Assembly: GCA_026315105.1 (NCBI GenBank)
Contig: CM048746.1
Location: 564,337,940 to 564,401,939, forward strand
Origin: Locusta migratoria
Taxonomy: Eukaryota > Arthropoda > Insecta > Orthoptera > Acrididae
Direction: 5' to 3'
Length of the DNA: 64,000 nt
Shown: positions 11,416 to 22,823 of the stretch, in pieces
Position numbering within the stretch: the first letter of the stretch is position 1
Layout: the number at the start of each line of letters is the position of its first letter
Notes under the pieces: generated by a model
The model's database searches: none
What the model saw: only the letters and a program-made list of their open reading frames with translations
Told to the model about the DNA's origin: nothing
Program-made: the position numbers and the translations under genes

Positions 11416-11708
11416 GATAGCAACGAGTTAGGACCTTCGTAACCAGATAGGCACCAGTGAAGACTTTGCTATTGTACAGGCACTAGGCAGGCCTCTAACA
11501 ACTATGTATCAACGTTCTGCAGTACTATGTAAAAGTTAAGTATTGTTACATTCTGTGCAATATATCTCTTTCTAATTTACTCGAGTGTTTATAGTTTCTG
11601 GCTGCTCCCCTCCGTACCTGCACCAGCGTGTCGGTCTCATTCCACTCGGCCACCGACACCTACGACGAGGCTGGGACACAAAAGCGGCGACGAAGTCGGG
11701 ACACAAAA
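11260..11708 (+). repeat. 3' LTR of gypsy element
   Basis: Matches the 5' LTR across 449 bp with one visible difference (11443). It is followed by GTGGG (11709-11713), the target duplication. The LTR carries its own promoter in this element class and points toward the host gene that starts about 250 bp further on. Confidence 0.93.
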
Positions 11709-11713
11709 GTGGG

Positions 11714-11983
11714 ATCTGAGTCGGCTGTTGCTACCTTGCTGTCTTCATACGTGCGAGACAGCGCAACTGCAGCGGCGCGTCGACGTGAGCGTGACCTTGG
11801 CCAGCCGGTAGCGAGAGGGTTACGGCACCGAAGGGTTGTCCGGGGTGGGGGCAGCGGGCGGTCATCAGTTGCAGTGCGCCAGTCATCGCTCACGCGGATG
11901 TTGCCGCGCCGTCGCCGGGGTAGCAGCTATATATGAGCAGGGCGGCCGGCCACGACGCACAGTGAAGCCAGCTCTCAGCAGTC
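11714..11983 (+). promoter_or_regulatory. Putative RNA polymerase II promoter and 5' UTR of the proline-rich secreted protein gene
   Basis: A GC-rich, CpG-containing stretch unlike the AT-rich flanks. It has a TATA box TATATATG at 11928-11935 and an arthropod-type initiator (ACAGT, A at 11961) 33 bases downstream of the first T, which is the normal spacing. This predicts a short 5' UTR of about 23 bases before the ATG at 11984. The ATG context (G at -3, G at +4) is good. The gypsy element inserted at 5723-11713 now separates this proximal region from whatever lay further upstream. Confidence 0.72.
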
Positions 11984-12016
11984 ATGGCTGCCAGGGGCGG
12001 CCTCATCGCGCTGCTC
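11984..12016 (+). CDS. Exon 1 of proline-rich secreted protein (N-terminal half of signal peptide)
   Basis: ATG at 11984 opens 11 codons encoding MAARGGLIALL and ends exactly at a consensus 5' splice site CTC|GTAAGT (12016/12017) in phase 0. A tiny first exon that stops inside the signal peptide is a common design in insect cuticular and other secreted structural protein genes. It sits 23 bases after a well-spaced TATA/initiator pair. Joined to the exon at 61169 it gives a continuous hydrophobic leader LIALL+VWTASLWA. Without a transcript, the partner exon remains an inference; another exon within the intron could exist, but none is needed for phase or leader. Confidence 0.7.
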
Positions 12017-12639
12017 GTAAGTACACACTCTCATCTGGTGAAGGACTCCGAAAACTACGACCTCTGTCAACTGTACCAGATAATACGCATCTGGAACTTG
12101 TCCTCATTCTTCTAGCAGGACCCAGTGCAACCCAGATGATCGTGACCCCCTTCCAGAAGGATCGTGTTTCGCTTTTTAAACATTTAAAGTAAATTGTTTT
12201 CTTTTGGCACAAAAAGAAAACTTTCTCCAACATCGGACTGTCGTTTGAATGTCTATCATTAAAATGCATATACCATCACTGATTTAGCACGTTCTTCTAT
12301 GTTAATCACCTTTGAAGATTGTGATTCAGAAGTAACGTATGAGTTAACTTATTATTTTGGGTGTGTAAGTACTTACATATCAATTTTATATTTATTGTTC
12401 AGAAATATATGGTTGGCTTTACAATTAAAACGTCATATCTCATAGGTAAGATTAGTGATTTCATTTTTACTTCGTTCCAGAAAGACGGCCTACTATGTCA
12501 AGACTAAGAGTGCAATTCGTGTAAAATCATCGATGTATTACGGATGTAATTAACTATCTTTTAAACCAGAAGTAACCAAAAAAACAAACTTCAGGAGCAT
12601 CTGGGTTAATTTCTAAAATGTTAGGTGCCGGAACGCACG

Positions 12640-12797
12640 TAAAGTGTTCATATGTTTTGTAAACTGAAGGGACGAAAACGAAACTGTTGACGTCATCGGA
12701 CCCTAGTCTTACAAAACACTTAAATTAAGCTAACAATAAACTCCGACGGGAGTGACCGCGAAATGCGTGATATGGCGCCTCAGACCGCGCGGCCGGA
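12640..12797 (-). mobile_element. Old degenerate SINE
   Basis: A diverged minus-strand relative of the type A/B SINEs: GTTCATATGTTTTGTAAACT at the tail side, GTCATCGGACCCTAGTCTTA in the body and CAGACCGCGCGGCCGG at the head. No target duplication seen. The flanks 12017-12639 and 12798-13138 hold nothing I recognise. Confidence 0.6.
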
Positions 12798-13138
12798 ACG
12801 TACGTCTTCAATTATAAAATCCCCTTTCCCCTTCCATATTCCCCACCCCGCCACCCATAAAAATTACAAGTTCTGAAGTTTCTTTTAGGAAACATATGTA
12901 ATTATGGCAATACAATCATAATACTTAATATCAACAACATATGCTACCATCTTTCACCATTGCAGTGTCACTTATGTCGCTAAACCTGATCGATAAGTAT
13001 CGACACAAATCGGTAGTCTTCGGAGCTGTGACGTCGTGTCTACAGGTGTTTCAGGAGGAATAGTAAATATTTTAGGAATAGTAGTATAGACTAATAAGAA
13101 TTAAAATTCCGTACAACATGTGTCCAATTTTTATTGAA

Positions 13139-13620
13139 TACTAACTAAACACCCTGTGTTGCCGGGGTATTTATTTATTTATTCCTGCCTTGAGTTAGTA
13201 CTTCTCCGATCCTTTCTCTCTCTGTCTGTCTCCCTTTTTTTCTAAAAACATGTTATATTTATAGGAGAATATATATACGAAATAAGACTGTGTTGCATAA
13301 TTAAACGTCCAGTATCCAAACAAAGAAAGATAGCAATCAAAATACAAATGGCATATAAAATTAGCACGAAGTCAATGAGTTATATGTTGTACAATTGTAT
13401 AATTTTTGAGGTATATATTCATTTGTGTAAGTGCTGTCTGCCTGCAAAATCTGTTGCGAATACATTTAGTTGTAAAGATGTAATGGATTAAACTTGGTGA
13501 GTGATAGGGCGGTTTTCTATGAACGTTACTGTTTATGTGCTCATATCTCATGAACCACGTGTCGTACTGTGATAAAATTTCGAAGGTATATTCAGCTGTA
13601 TGTGTGTAAACTGTCTAAAA
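13139..13620 (+). repeat. Dispersed repeat of unknown class
   Basis: This stretch recurs elsewhere in the window. CCTTGAGTTAGTACTTC and the following pyrimidine-rich block match 60560-60720, and the block GTTTATGTGCTCATATCTCA through TTCAGCTGTATGTGTGTAAA matches the complement of about 59710-59830. Partial echoes of the same phrases occur near 14314, 31410 and 42665. No coding frame is visible, so it may be an untranslated part of a larger retroelement. Confidence 0.6.
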
Positions 13621-15469
13621 TTTTCTGAGGTTACAATTCCTAGTATAGAAATTATAAATTGTAACGTCATACCGAATGCCGTAGTTTAGTCCATGAACAG
13701 CGGAAAGGTAGTAAGCTAGATACTTATTTACTTTCATAATTTTGCTATGGTTGTCAGCGAAAAATAGTTCAACAAACCTTCGGAATTATGTTTAAAGTTT
13801 GTTGCAAGTCGCAAAGTAATCTCGTCCTTATATACTGAACCAAGTGTCGTATGTGTATGTCATTACAGAATTGGTACCTCACGGTAAGGAAGATGTGTAC
13901 ATAATTTAGTTGAAATCGGGGTAAAATTTTACGACGCTTCTCGCAGGGCTCCAGTGTTTATGTTGGCAAAAGATGAACAATGAAGTGTTTAATTGCGCTA
14001 ATATTTTTCACGAATTACAGAGTAAATGTTATTACTGCTCGTTTCACTCGCAGCAAAATTAATACTGTACCCACGCTATGGTTGACAGGTTCTTGTCTGT
14101 TCAGAAAAAAATTAATAATAATTTTCGTTTTAATTGAAGTTGCCACGAGAAAACATTTATTGGTCGTCTGAGTTGCCGCCATTACCATTGGTGCCAACAT
14201 AACCACTGCAGCCCGGCGAGAAGCGTCGTACAATTTAACCGAAATCGGTCCAGTGATTTAGGACGAAATGTGCAACACTGTCGTTTGATGCAGCAGTTTT
14301 CCCGCACCTCATTGTTTACGACATATCTCGTGAACACCATGTTTTACTTGATCCTAACACGTATGGCGATCGTCCTCATGGATTGAAGCTTACGTTTACA
14401 AAATTTCATAAACATTGGGAGAAAACTGTAGATTTTTATACAGTACCTACAGACAAACATACGGACACTCTGATTTATATATAAAGAAGAAGACAGACAT
14501 GCATCTGTTAGTATGTGACGTATACAGACTTAAAGAAAAGGCAAATGACAACTTTCAACACTCATTTTTAATAATTCCATTACTACCTTTCTCCACTTTT
14601 GATTTCTCTCGATAAAAAATATCACATATAGTTCTTCTGAGGTCGTCTTTGCGTTATTTTATTAGGGATGCACTATTCATAATCCCAAAGATAAAATTGG
14701 CTCTTGTGTTCACTTTTTCTTTGTAGAATTCGCCCTTCAACCAACCCAGCCTTGATGGCTAAGTAACGTGGCCATATCTATTACATCCATCTTACGAGGA
14801 TTGATAGGTTTATATGATGTGTCACCTGGCAACTAGAATGTGCAGAAGCTCAGTCATACTGGAAGGATATACCTATTTTTGAAGCCAAAGGAAACTCTTC
14901 CAATAATGCTGGAAGCTCCCTTTCAAATTAGTGAAGATAACGGGGTATTGTAAGATTATACGATAATACAACAGGCTCAACCTACTGATTGTCTACCAAA
15001 CCACACCACACATTCACAAAGAAGTGTTTTTCTAAATGTCTCTACGCGTGGTATGTGGTTTTTCTTCAGACGACTGATGTGAATTACAAGTATTATTGAT
15101 GCCGTTATGAGTGAAAATGGCTTAATCAGTGAAGAGTAGAAATGGGATTACTTCGCGATTTTCCAGTTTCCAACAACAAAATTCCAATCGTTTGTCTTAA
15201 TCTCCTGAAAATGCAAGGAATCTATGTGCTTGTTAAAGGACTACGTTCTAACTATTGAATAATGTCCTCTACTTCAACCACAATCTTTTTATTTAGACGT
15301 CCAGATGGAATATGACTGCTACGCACTTCAACATCGTCACGGAATCTATTGAACACGCGGGTCAACACGCTTGAATTTTGTAGTCTGCGGTTGGGATATC
15401 GTAGGTCGTATTATCAGACAGACAATATAGGACTGTCGGGAATCGTGCAAGGGTAACCGCGCGGCCGTA
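13621..15469. other. Intron interior, no gene recognised
   Basis: AT-rich sequence with a weak further echo of the dispersed repeat near 14314-14360 (CATATCTCGTGAACACCATG). No open frame with recognisable homology, no transposon ends identified. Confidence 0.45.
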
Positions 15470-15625
15470 GTAATGGCGGTGTTCCTAATGGTGTAGTGGT
15501 CAACGCGACTGCCCAATAAGCATGAAGACTCGGGTTGAAATCGCTGCTAGGTACAATTTTGAACTTTCCCTATTGATTTATTTCGATACTCACTGGCAAC
15601 TGACGTCTTAAATTCCTTTGTGTGT
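15470..15625 (+). mobile_element. tRNA-like SINE, type E
   Basis: Contains a tRNA-like head with TGGTGTAGTGGTCAACGCGA (box A region) and GACTCGGGTTGAAATCGCTG (degenerate box B), then a short body ending CACTGGCAACTGACGTC. This recalls a widespread insect tRNA-derived repeat. Ends are approximate. Confidence 0.6.
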
Positions 15626-15732
15626 CAATTGATGCAAGCTGCAGGGTCACAAATGGTGTCTGTTTTTTTTTCACTTAATTTAGTCATCTTAGGGAGCGAT
15701 CTTATTATATAAATAAAAGGGTAGATGCCGAG

Positions 15733-16001
15733 ATAGCAATTTTTGTTTTCTTTTTTCAAGACGACCGGTTTCGACACACTATGTTGGTTATTATTTTGTG
15801 AATATTTCACTGTTTAATTTTTGTCCAGCCATCCATTTTATGTATGACTATCCACAAGCACAAGATTTTATATATAACTGTCATCCAGTACACCTACCAG
15901 ATTTTATGTGGAGCACTATAATAAGCAGTGAGACCAGATGATGACACCACAGAGCGTCGAACTCGGTCGTCTTGCATAAATAAAACAAAAATTGCGATCT
16001 T
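15733..16001. repeat. Foldback element with GACCGGTTTCG-type arms
   Basis: The left arm 15733-15777 (GCAATTTTTGTTTTCTTTTT then CAAGACGACCGGTTTCGA) is complementary, with some mismatches, to the right arm at about 15956-16001 (CGAACTCGGTCGTCTTGCAT then AAAACAAAAATTGCGATC). The spacer is about 180 bp and non-coding. A related structure lies at 39129-39450. Confidence 0.7.
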
Positions 16002-16548
16002 TGCAGTTGTTTCAGACAAGTCAGAAAATATAGAGATCTCATATATCAAATTACTGAAGCCAGGATACATCTGAAGAAGTGATTTCTACAATCAAAAGTA
16101 ACAATCCTTGGCGTTAACTGTTGTGGATACTTACGTTTGCAACCCCAGTAGTTGTATGTATTGTTTCCACTTTGTACCAAGAATTTTCGTGCAGCTAGGG
16201 TTATGAGCATCATACATTTACGCATACGTATGTGGGATAAGTAAAAGTCTGTTGCAAATAAGGTGCTTGAAAGTAACTGTATATCCATCTCGTTATACAT
16301 AATGGTACACTTCCACACCTATACGGGTACTTCGGAGATTTTACATTCGTATTTAGTGTAGGTCATCAGAAAAGCAACTTAGTTTTGCAATAGTTTCCTT
16401 TTTAATGTGTTTTGTCAGACCATTACCATCACTCGCTTTGAAACATTCCTCAAGACTTACAACATGAAAAACAATAATACGAGGAGGCGAAAAATTCTGC
16501 CCACTTGTGAAACATCTTGCTCACAGTCTTGGGAAACTGAGCGAAAGC

Positions 16549-16638
16549 GGGAAGACACACACACACACACTCGCCTACACACACACACACACGCACACAC
16601 TCTCACACTCACACTCTACACTTACGTACGCGCGCACA
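16549..16638. repeat. Microsatellite (AC)n, interrupted
   Basis: CA-rich dinucleotide tract with scattered T and G interruptions. Confidence 0.9.
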
Positions 16639-16789
16639 CAAAATAGCCGTACAATAGTGCAGACGTAAATTGCTTTTCGTACGAATGCAAATATGAAAAT
16701 CAGATCAGATGTTAATTTTTTTAAACATATACCATACAAAAGGAGTTGGATGTCTCTTGATAGTAGATGAACGTTATATTTTCATAAGG

Positions 16790-17095
16790 TAAAGTAGTCA
16801 ACAATCCGAAGATTGGTTTGAACTCCGCAGTGGCATGGCCGTGTTTGGAGTTCGTATATCGTTGCGTTTCTCCGACCTTCGAACTAATTTATCTAACCAG
16901 ATACAGGGGACCTACAGTTTAACGTGGATTCCGAACCACGGTGCAACTCGACATTTTCTCACAACAGCAACATTGCCAGAGGCGAAGGAAGTGTTAAGCG
17001 ACAGGTAAAATTCCGCGTACCTGGCAGGGACGGAAACCACACCCTTTCGATTCATAACCTGACACTCTACTACTATGCTACTGAGCCGTGATTTT
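16790..17095 (-). mobile_element. tRNA-like SINE, type D
   Basis: It matches 19206-19776: shared phrases TCCGACCTTCGAACT, CCTACAGTTTAACGTGGA and CATTGCCAGAGG, ending in a tRNA-like head (complement of CTACTATGCTACTGAGCC). Minus orientation, full-length or nearly so. Confidence 0.7.
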
Positions 17096-17173
17096 GTGTC
17101 GATGATTTCTTAATCTGTTTGCTTGGCTAGAAGTGCTGAGCTATCCCAACACATTCGGTATTAGTCGATAGGG

Positions 17174-17395
17174 TGAGGTGTACCAAAAATGTTCAAATGC
17201 TTGTTAAGCTTATGGGACTTAACTACGGGGTCATCAGTCCCTAAATTTACAAACTACTTATCAACTACCTTATACTAAGGACGGCACAAATATCCATGCC
17301 CGAGGGGGATTCGAACCCCCGACCGTAGTGGCCGTGCAGACCGTGACTGAAGCTCCTCAGTCCCCTCGGCCACCGCGGCCGGCTTGAGGTGTACC
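17174..17395 (-). mobile_element. tRNA-derived SINE, type A, with target-site duplication
   Basis: SINE body 17185-17384, flanked by an exact 11-bp duplication TGAGGTGTACC at 17174-17184 and 17385-17395. Box B GGGGGTTCGAATCCCCC is intact on the minus strand. Confidence 0.95.
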
Positions 17396-18424
17396 GTTCC
17401 TGTTAGAAGGAACGTTGGTTTCTGTTGTTAAATAGAACTGTGCAGTTCTTGGGAATTAAAAGCCAAATAAACTATGGACAGGGATATTGTAAGGACTTCT
17501 TCAGGGTACTAGTGAATCGCCCCGGCTTTGTACGGGTACCACCTGCAGAGGACACGCTGTGTGCCGCAATAAAAGACATACAATAGCTTAATGGTAAAAG
17601 GTACGAAAATGAATGTTTATACAATGGTACCGCGAAAACAGAAGTGTTACGTTATATTGCAACATTTTCACAATTTTTTAACTATGCCATTTTCGCATTC
17701 TTTTAGAATAAATACAAACCCCACTGATGACGGCGGGATTTCCGTTGAAACTAGTTTGGGTATGAAAATAATAAGTGTTTTGTATCAAGGCAGATCCACA
17801 ACTCCACTTTTGAGAAGTTAAGGATTATTAGCTTTTCCAAAGAGTAATTTGTACTATATTTCGAGTTATATTGTTCAAATCAATAAATATCTTGATCCGA
17901 TCACTACCAAAGTTCACAGGATCACCCGCTGAGATAATATGAATATTTTCTGAAGATTTCATCGAAATTCCCATCTTGGAGGACTTAGAAAACATGCATA
18001 AATACATACATCGAGTTTCGTAGATAAGTTGAAGAATAAAATGTGCCGTATTTTGAGATATAGTGGTATGAACCAAAACAAGAAATACTCTTTAGTGGAC
18101 ATATAAGGAATGGTCATTTATTCCTTTCGGCTATTGTGCGACGTATCTCCCATACCTCTCTGGTGTTACGATCTCTCAAAATGTGATGTATAAACAAATA
18201 GCTACATAAATTAGAACAAATTTTTGCGTTACTGTAAGACAGTAGAAGTTTTTGTGTAATCTGTATACCACCTCAACCTTTGAGACATCGCTAAAAGTGC
18301 TCCTTGTAGTATCTAATCAATCGTATGGCAAGCTTCTGTCCCACGTCTTAGATAATCATATACTCTCTGATGATAAACTCCAGATTTTTCCCGGATGAGT
18401 CGGCAGGAATTGAATACGTATTCA
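17396..18424. other. Intron interior, no gene recognised
   Basis: AT-rich, short non-homologous frames on both strands. No repeat ends identified. Confidence 0.5.
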
Positions 18425-18690
18425 CCGAGCGAGGTGGCGCAGTGGTAAGACACTGGACTCGCATTCGGGAGGACGGTGGTTCAAATCCATCTCCGACCAT
18501 CCAGATGTAGTTTTTCCGTGATTTCCCTATATCACTCCAGGCAAAGGCCGGGATGGTTCATTTCAAAGGGTACGGCCGATTTACTTCCCCAATCCTTCCC
18601 CAAACAATCGAAGTGTAAGCTCCGTCTCTAATGACCATGCTGTCGACGGGACGTTAAGCCCTAAGATTACATTCAATTCCATTGAATTCG
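18425..18690 (+). mobile_element. tRNA-derived SINE, type C
   Basis: Head GAGCGAGGTGGCGCAGTGGT with GGTGGTTCAAATCCATCTCC as box B, body with TTTTCCGTGATTTCCCTA and GCCGGGATGGTTC, 3' part with GCTGTCGACGGGACGTTAA. A second copy lies at 44681-44925. It belongs to a SINE type widespread in insects. Confidence 0.85.
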
Positions 18691-19205
18691 TGTTCCTTTT
18701 GTTTGTGCAACATTAATGGGAACTTCTACACACTCTGAGGTGTTGCCACAACGAAAGTTCCAAGGGAATAACATCGAAGGAACGCGCTAGCCAACGTACT
18801 AAATCACTCTGCCCAATACATTGGCGTTCGTAATAGCATAACGCTTTCAGTAAAAGAATTGTGACAATGGCGAAAATGAAAAATTGCTCATAGCCTGTGT
18901 TTACTAGTCATTTTTGTCCTGTTTTGGTTCATACTAGAATCTGCCAAAATATAAAAGGAGTTCTGTAATTTCCTTTGTATGACATGAACGGCAGATCTTC
19001 TGCGGGTTTACAGCTGGAGAAAGCAGTAGGGGATCCATCCAGGATCTTCTCTGAACTAATAAACACACAAATTACTTATTTTGCTTGCGTTTTTTTCCAG
19101 TTAGAAGTTGAATAAATCTTTCATCTAACGTAAAGGCTCATATATTCATATGACAGAACCTTACCTTGCAATATTTCCTCTAGCCCGTGTGAAGTGTACC
19201 ACTTT

Positions 19206-19297
19206 TCTTAAGGTAAATAAGGTAAACCAGTCAACTATCCGAAGATTCCTTATAACATCACAATGATTTTCTAGGCATGGTCTTGTTTGGAGGTTGC

Positions 19298-19329
<32 letters not shown>

Positions 19330-19776
19330 AAAAAAAAAAAACAAAAAAAAAAAAAACTCAAATGTTTGTTAAGCTTATGGGACTTTACTACGGGGTCATC
19401 AGTCCCTAAACTTACAAACTACTTATCCACTACCTTATACTAAGGACGGCACAAATATCCATGCCCGAGTGGGGATTCGAACCCCCGACCGTAGTGGCCG
19501 TGCAGACCGTGACTGGAGCACTTCAGTCCCCTCGGCCACCGCGGCCGGCCCGTTACCTTCCTCCGACCTTCGAACTGACTTACCCAGCCAGTTATAGGGT
19601 GACCTACAGTTTAACGTGGACTCCGAATCACGGTGCTACTCGATATTTTTCACACCAGCAACTTTGCCAGAGGTAAAAGAAGTGACAGATAAAAATCCTA
19701 GGACCTAGAGAAAATCGCACCCACGACCTTGATATGCGTAGTCTGGCACTCTACCACTGTACTATCGAGCCACTTG
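19206..19776 (-). mobile_element. tRNA-like SINE, type D, split by a younger SINE
   Basis: Segments 19206-19300 and 19550-19776 together align to the copy at 16790-17095; the type A SINE at 19301-19549 sits between them. The head side reads, in complement, as a tRNA-like GTGGCTCGATAGTACAGTGG. Confidence 0.75.
19301..19549 (-). mobile_element. tRNA-derived SINE, type A, with long A/T homopolymer tail
   Basis: Complete minus-strand type A unit whose 3' end is followed by an about 56-base A-rich tract (T-rich in SINE sense) at 19301-19356 with C interruptions. It is flanked by an approximate 8-bp duplication GTTRCCTT. It is nested in the type D SINE. Confidence 0.9.
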
Positions 19777-19972
19777 TCTTAGCTCAAGGTAATGAGCTGT
19801 TTTCAAGAAAATGAGACAATATCTTAATCCAAGAGTGTTTTCTCTCTCGCTGATTCTAACTTTATATTCTATTAAGTCAGCGACGCTAAAACAGTAGGTT
19901 TGGACGTATGGAACGGAACAGTAAAATGTTTTGTTAAGTCTAAGATCTCAATCAAATGGGACAGTATACTGT

Positions 19973-20167
19973 TTTTTTTTTTTTTTTTTTTTTTTTAAAT
20001 ATTCAAATGTTTGAAGAGCTTATGGGACTAAACTTACAAACTACTTATTAACTAATACTAAGGACGGCACAAATATCCATGCCCGAGTGGGGATTCGAAC
20101 CCCCGACCGTAGTGGCCGTGCAGACCGTGACTGGAGCGCCTCAGTCCCCTCGGCCACCGCGGCCGGC
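19973..20167 (-). mobile_element. tRNA-derived SINE, type A, internally deleted
   Basis: Minus-strand copy lacking the segment between GGGACT and CTTACAAACTACT. The 3' end abuts a T-run at 19973-19996. Box B is intact. Confidence 0.9.
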
Positions 20168-20384
20168 TACTTTTATTTATTTTGAATTTAGTCTGTGGAC
20201 AGTATACAACATACATCAGCACTCACGAGCACCCAAGTACTCTAACAGAAAAGGTTAACAACTCGTTGCTGCTGCTTTTTTCCTATGTACACACAGACAC
20301 CAGGCTGTTCATCCGAGATCTATTTCGTACACACTTTCAGTTCTTTCTTCCCAGAGTAGCTTCTTATATTACAGTCTAGATGTC

Positions 20385-20645
20385 TGTTTATATAAGCCGT
20401 CTACGTAAGACAAATAAGTTATTTCTGCCATACGCATGTGCCTAGTTCTGAAGCGATGAAATGAAAAATCCAATGGAATAAAAGAAAACAGAACACAACG
20501 ATCTGATCCACCAAAGCAACCCATGTAAACCAGCATCTACCATAAATTGTCACTGAAGATGCCTTGCAAATAAAGATGAAACGTTTAACGCTTATGGCAG
20601 AAAAACTTGTCTTATTTCAGTTTCATAGACGGCTTATATAAATAA
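20385..20645. repeat. Foldback element
   Basis: The left arm 20385-20435 (TGTTTATATAAGCCGTCTA then TTTCTGCCATACGC) is the inverted match of the right arm 20590-20645 (CTTATGGCAGAAAAACTTG then GACGGCTTATATAAATA). Spacer about 155 bp, with no coding frame. Confidence 0.75.
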
Positions 20646-21203
20646 AAATCTACATTAAAAAATACAAAGTTTACGATAATTTCTAATCCATTTACGTCCC
20701 ACACTTTGAACTGTTGTAAACACTGTATTGTTACCAACGACATTGTATAATTTTGCAACGGAATGTTTTTAGACAGCTCCTATAAGACGCAGTAAGAAAA
20801 AAAATGTTTCTACGTTCTGTAAATACAGCCAAGTGATAAGCATTGACTACCTCCTTCAACACTCCGAAGTGCACAACTCTACGTGGCATAGACGCAACAT
20901 GTCGTCAGAAGTCCCGTACAGGAATACCGAGTCATTTAGCCTCTACAACCGTCAGAAATTAATAAAGTGTTGCCCCGGGCAGCATTTTGTGTGCGAACTG
21001 ACCTCTCCATTACGTCCCACAGATGCTCATTTTTGCTATTCATATCGTGCAATCTGGCTAGCCAAATCATTCGCTGGAAATCTCCAGAATATTCTTCAAA
21101 ACAATCGCGAAAAATTCTGTGCCAGTAACATGACATATTGTCACTCATAAAATGCAATGCTATGTGTAAGAAGCATACGAGCATACAAATACAGGGTACG
21201 TTT

Positions 21204-21421
21204 ACACATAAAGAATGTTCAAATGTTTGTGAATCTATCAGACTCAACTGTGTGGTCATTAGTCTGTAGCTTACAGACTACTTAAACTAAGTTAAACTAA
21301 CCAAAGGACAACACAAACACACATGCCCGTGTGGGGACTCGAATCCCCGACGGCGAACGGCCGCGCACCGCAACAAGGCGACTCATTACGCGCGTATAAT
21401 CCGCCGCGGCACACATAAAGA
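21204..21421 (-). mobile_element. tRNA-derived SINE, type B, with target-site duplication
   Basis: Body 21215-21410 on the minus strand. It has the type B tail (ACTCAACTGTGTGGTCATTA) and a diverged tRNA-like head. Flanked by ACACATAAAGA at 21204-21214 and 21411-21421. Confidence 0.88.
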
Positions 21422-22158
21422 CAGGTATCCTCTTGCAGATAAGTCCAAACGAGGCTGAATACTGTAGGTGCATACTGTAGACATCGTGAAATGTTTCAAA
21501 GACATGGATCACAAGAGGCACCGCTACTCCCGTCACTGACTCGTAATGCTGGATCACTTACTTGTGAAGCGTGCATACTTTCTAGCTGTATCTCTTGGTC
21601 ATCTCCAAACTAACTTTCAATATCTTCTTCATCGGCGACTTCTCGAACTACCTTAAGTGTTTATACTCCGCAACAACAACGTCTTCATCGTGTAGCTGTT
21701 TTCTAATCTGTTGGAAAACTATACGCTCTACCCTTCTTGGCCTTTCTTCCGAAATTCCAAAGACATCCACTAACAACTTAACAATCACAGCTGGATTCAC
21801 TTCGTACCCGGCCTACGCACACAACACATCCTATCCAGCTCCAGTACACAATCAGCAAACTGGTACCACGTCGCCTCTCCTTTGCGCTCCCATGCTCCAT
21901 GCACTCCTTCACCTTCCCAATGGTCACAACACGTCATATTGCTCCCAGTGTCTTTTCTTACGTTCTGTAACTTAAATAAACTGATCTCGTTCAGACGACA
22001 GCGATGTCTATGGGTTCCTTGCCTTGTTAGAAATGACTCCAATCGGTTGTCTGCTGCCATAGACAATAAACGCCATACTACGTCAGACTGACCAAACGAA
22101 AATGCAGCCTATATTGATTTGTGTGGCTACTTCGCGCAGTGTCGCATATCTGTTCATA

Positions 22159-22388
22159 GCCTGTTCTTTTCCTAAAAAAATGTTCAAATGTTTGTAGAGA
22201 TTATGGGACTTAAGTACAGGATCATCAGTCCCTAAACTTACAAACTTCTTCTGAACTAGCTTGTACTAAAGACGGCACAAACATCCATGCACGTGGGAGG
22301 ATTCGAACTCCCGACCGCAGGGGCCGTGCAGACCGTGACTGGCACGCCGCAGACCGCTCGGCCACTGCGGCCGGCCTGTACTTTTCCT
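22159..22388 (-). mobile_element. tRNA-derived SINE, type A, with target-site duplication
   Basis: Minus-strand copy flanked by a 15-bp duplication GCCTGTWCTTTTCCT (22159-22173 and 22374-22388, one mismatch). Head diverged (ACTGGCACGCCGCAGACC). Confidence 0.92.
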
Positions 22389-22823
22389 CACATTGCCTTT
22401 ATCACGTTAGAAAACTATATGAATCACAGGAATACAAATGGTACCTCTTCCTATACACCGTCCCTGTGTACGCGAAATGACCACACTCTGTACCACTGCA
22501 TATCGCAATCAAATGAATTCGTCACCTCAAATTAGGCCGGGTGCTCTAAGACGTCATGTTACGACGTCAAGAGACTGTTGACCGTAGCACTTTGATTGAA
22601 CAAGTTTACAGATATTTGAACATATTCTGAAATGTAAATAGCAAAATAAAATAATTTGTAAAGAAAAAAAATCTTGAGTGTTGAGGTATTATACACTACT
22701 GGCCATTAATATTGCAACACCAAGAAGAAATGAAAATGATAAACGGGTATTCATTGGACAAATATACTAGAACTGACATGTAATTACATTTTCACGCAAT
22801 TTGGGTGCATAGATCCTGAGAAA

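Larger units (their letters stand above)
5728..11708 (+). mobile_element. Ty3/gypsy LTR retrotransposon, near full length, recently inserted
   Basis: A 5.98-kb element with two LTRs of about 449 bp that differ, by eye, at one position (T at 5911, C at 11443). A 5-bp target duplication GTGGG lies at 5723-5727 and 11709-11713. Order: 5' LTR, primer-binding site, gag, aspartic protease, reverse transcriptase, RNase H, integrase, polypurine tract, 3' LTR. There is no envelope-like frame. All coding parts lie in one reading frame (6406-11415) broken by three stop codons. The coding profile is that of the K02A2.6-like gypsy polyproteins. It sits directly upstream of the promoter of the host gene. 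Confidence 0.96.

Noticed and set aside
18425..18500. Possible tRNA gene
   Set aside because: Box A and box B are present but the sequence continues into a SINE body seen again at 44681, and the cloverleaf arms do not pair well.
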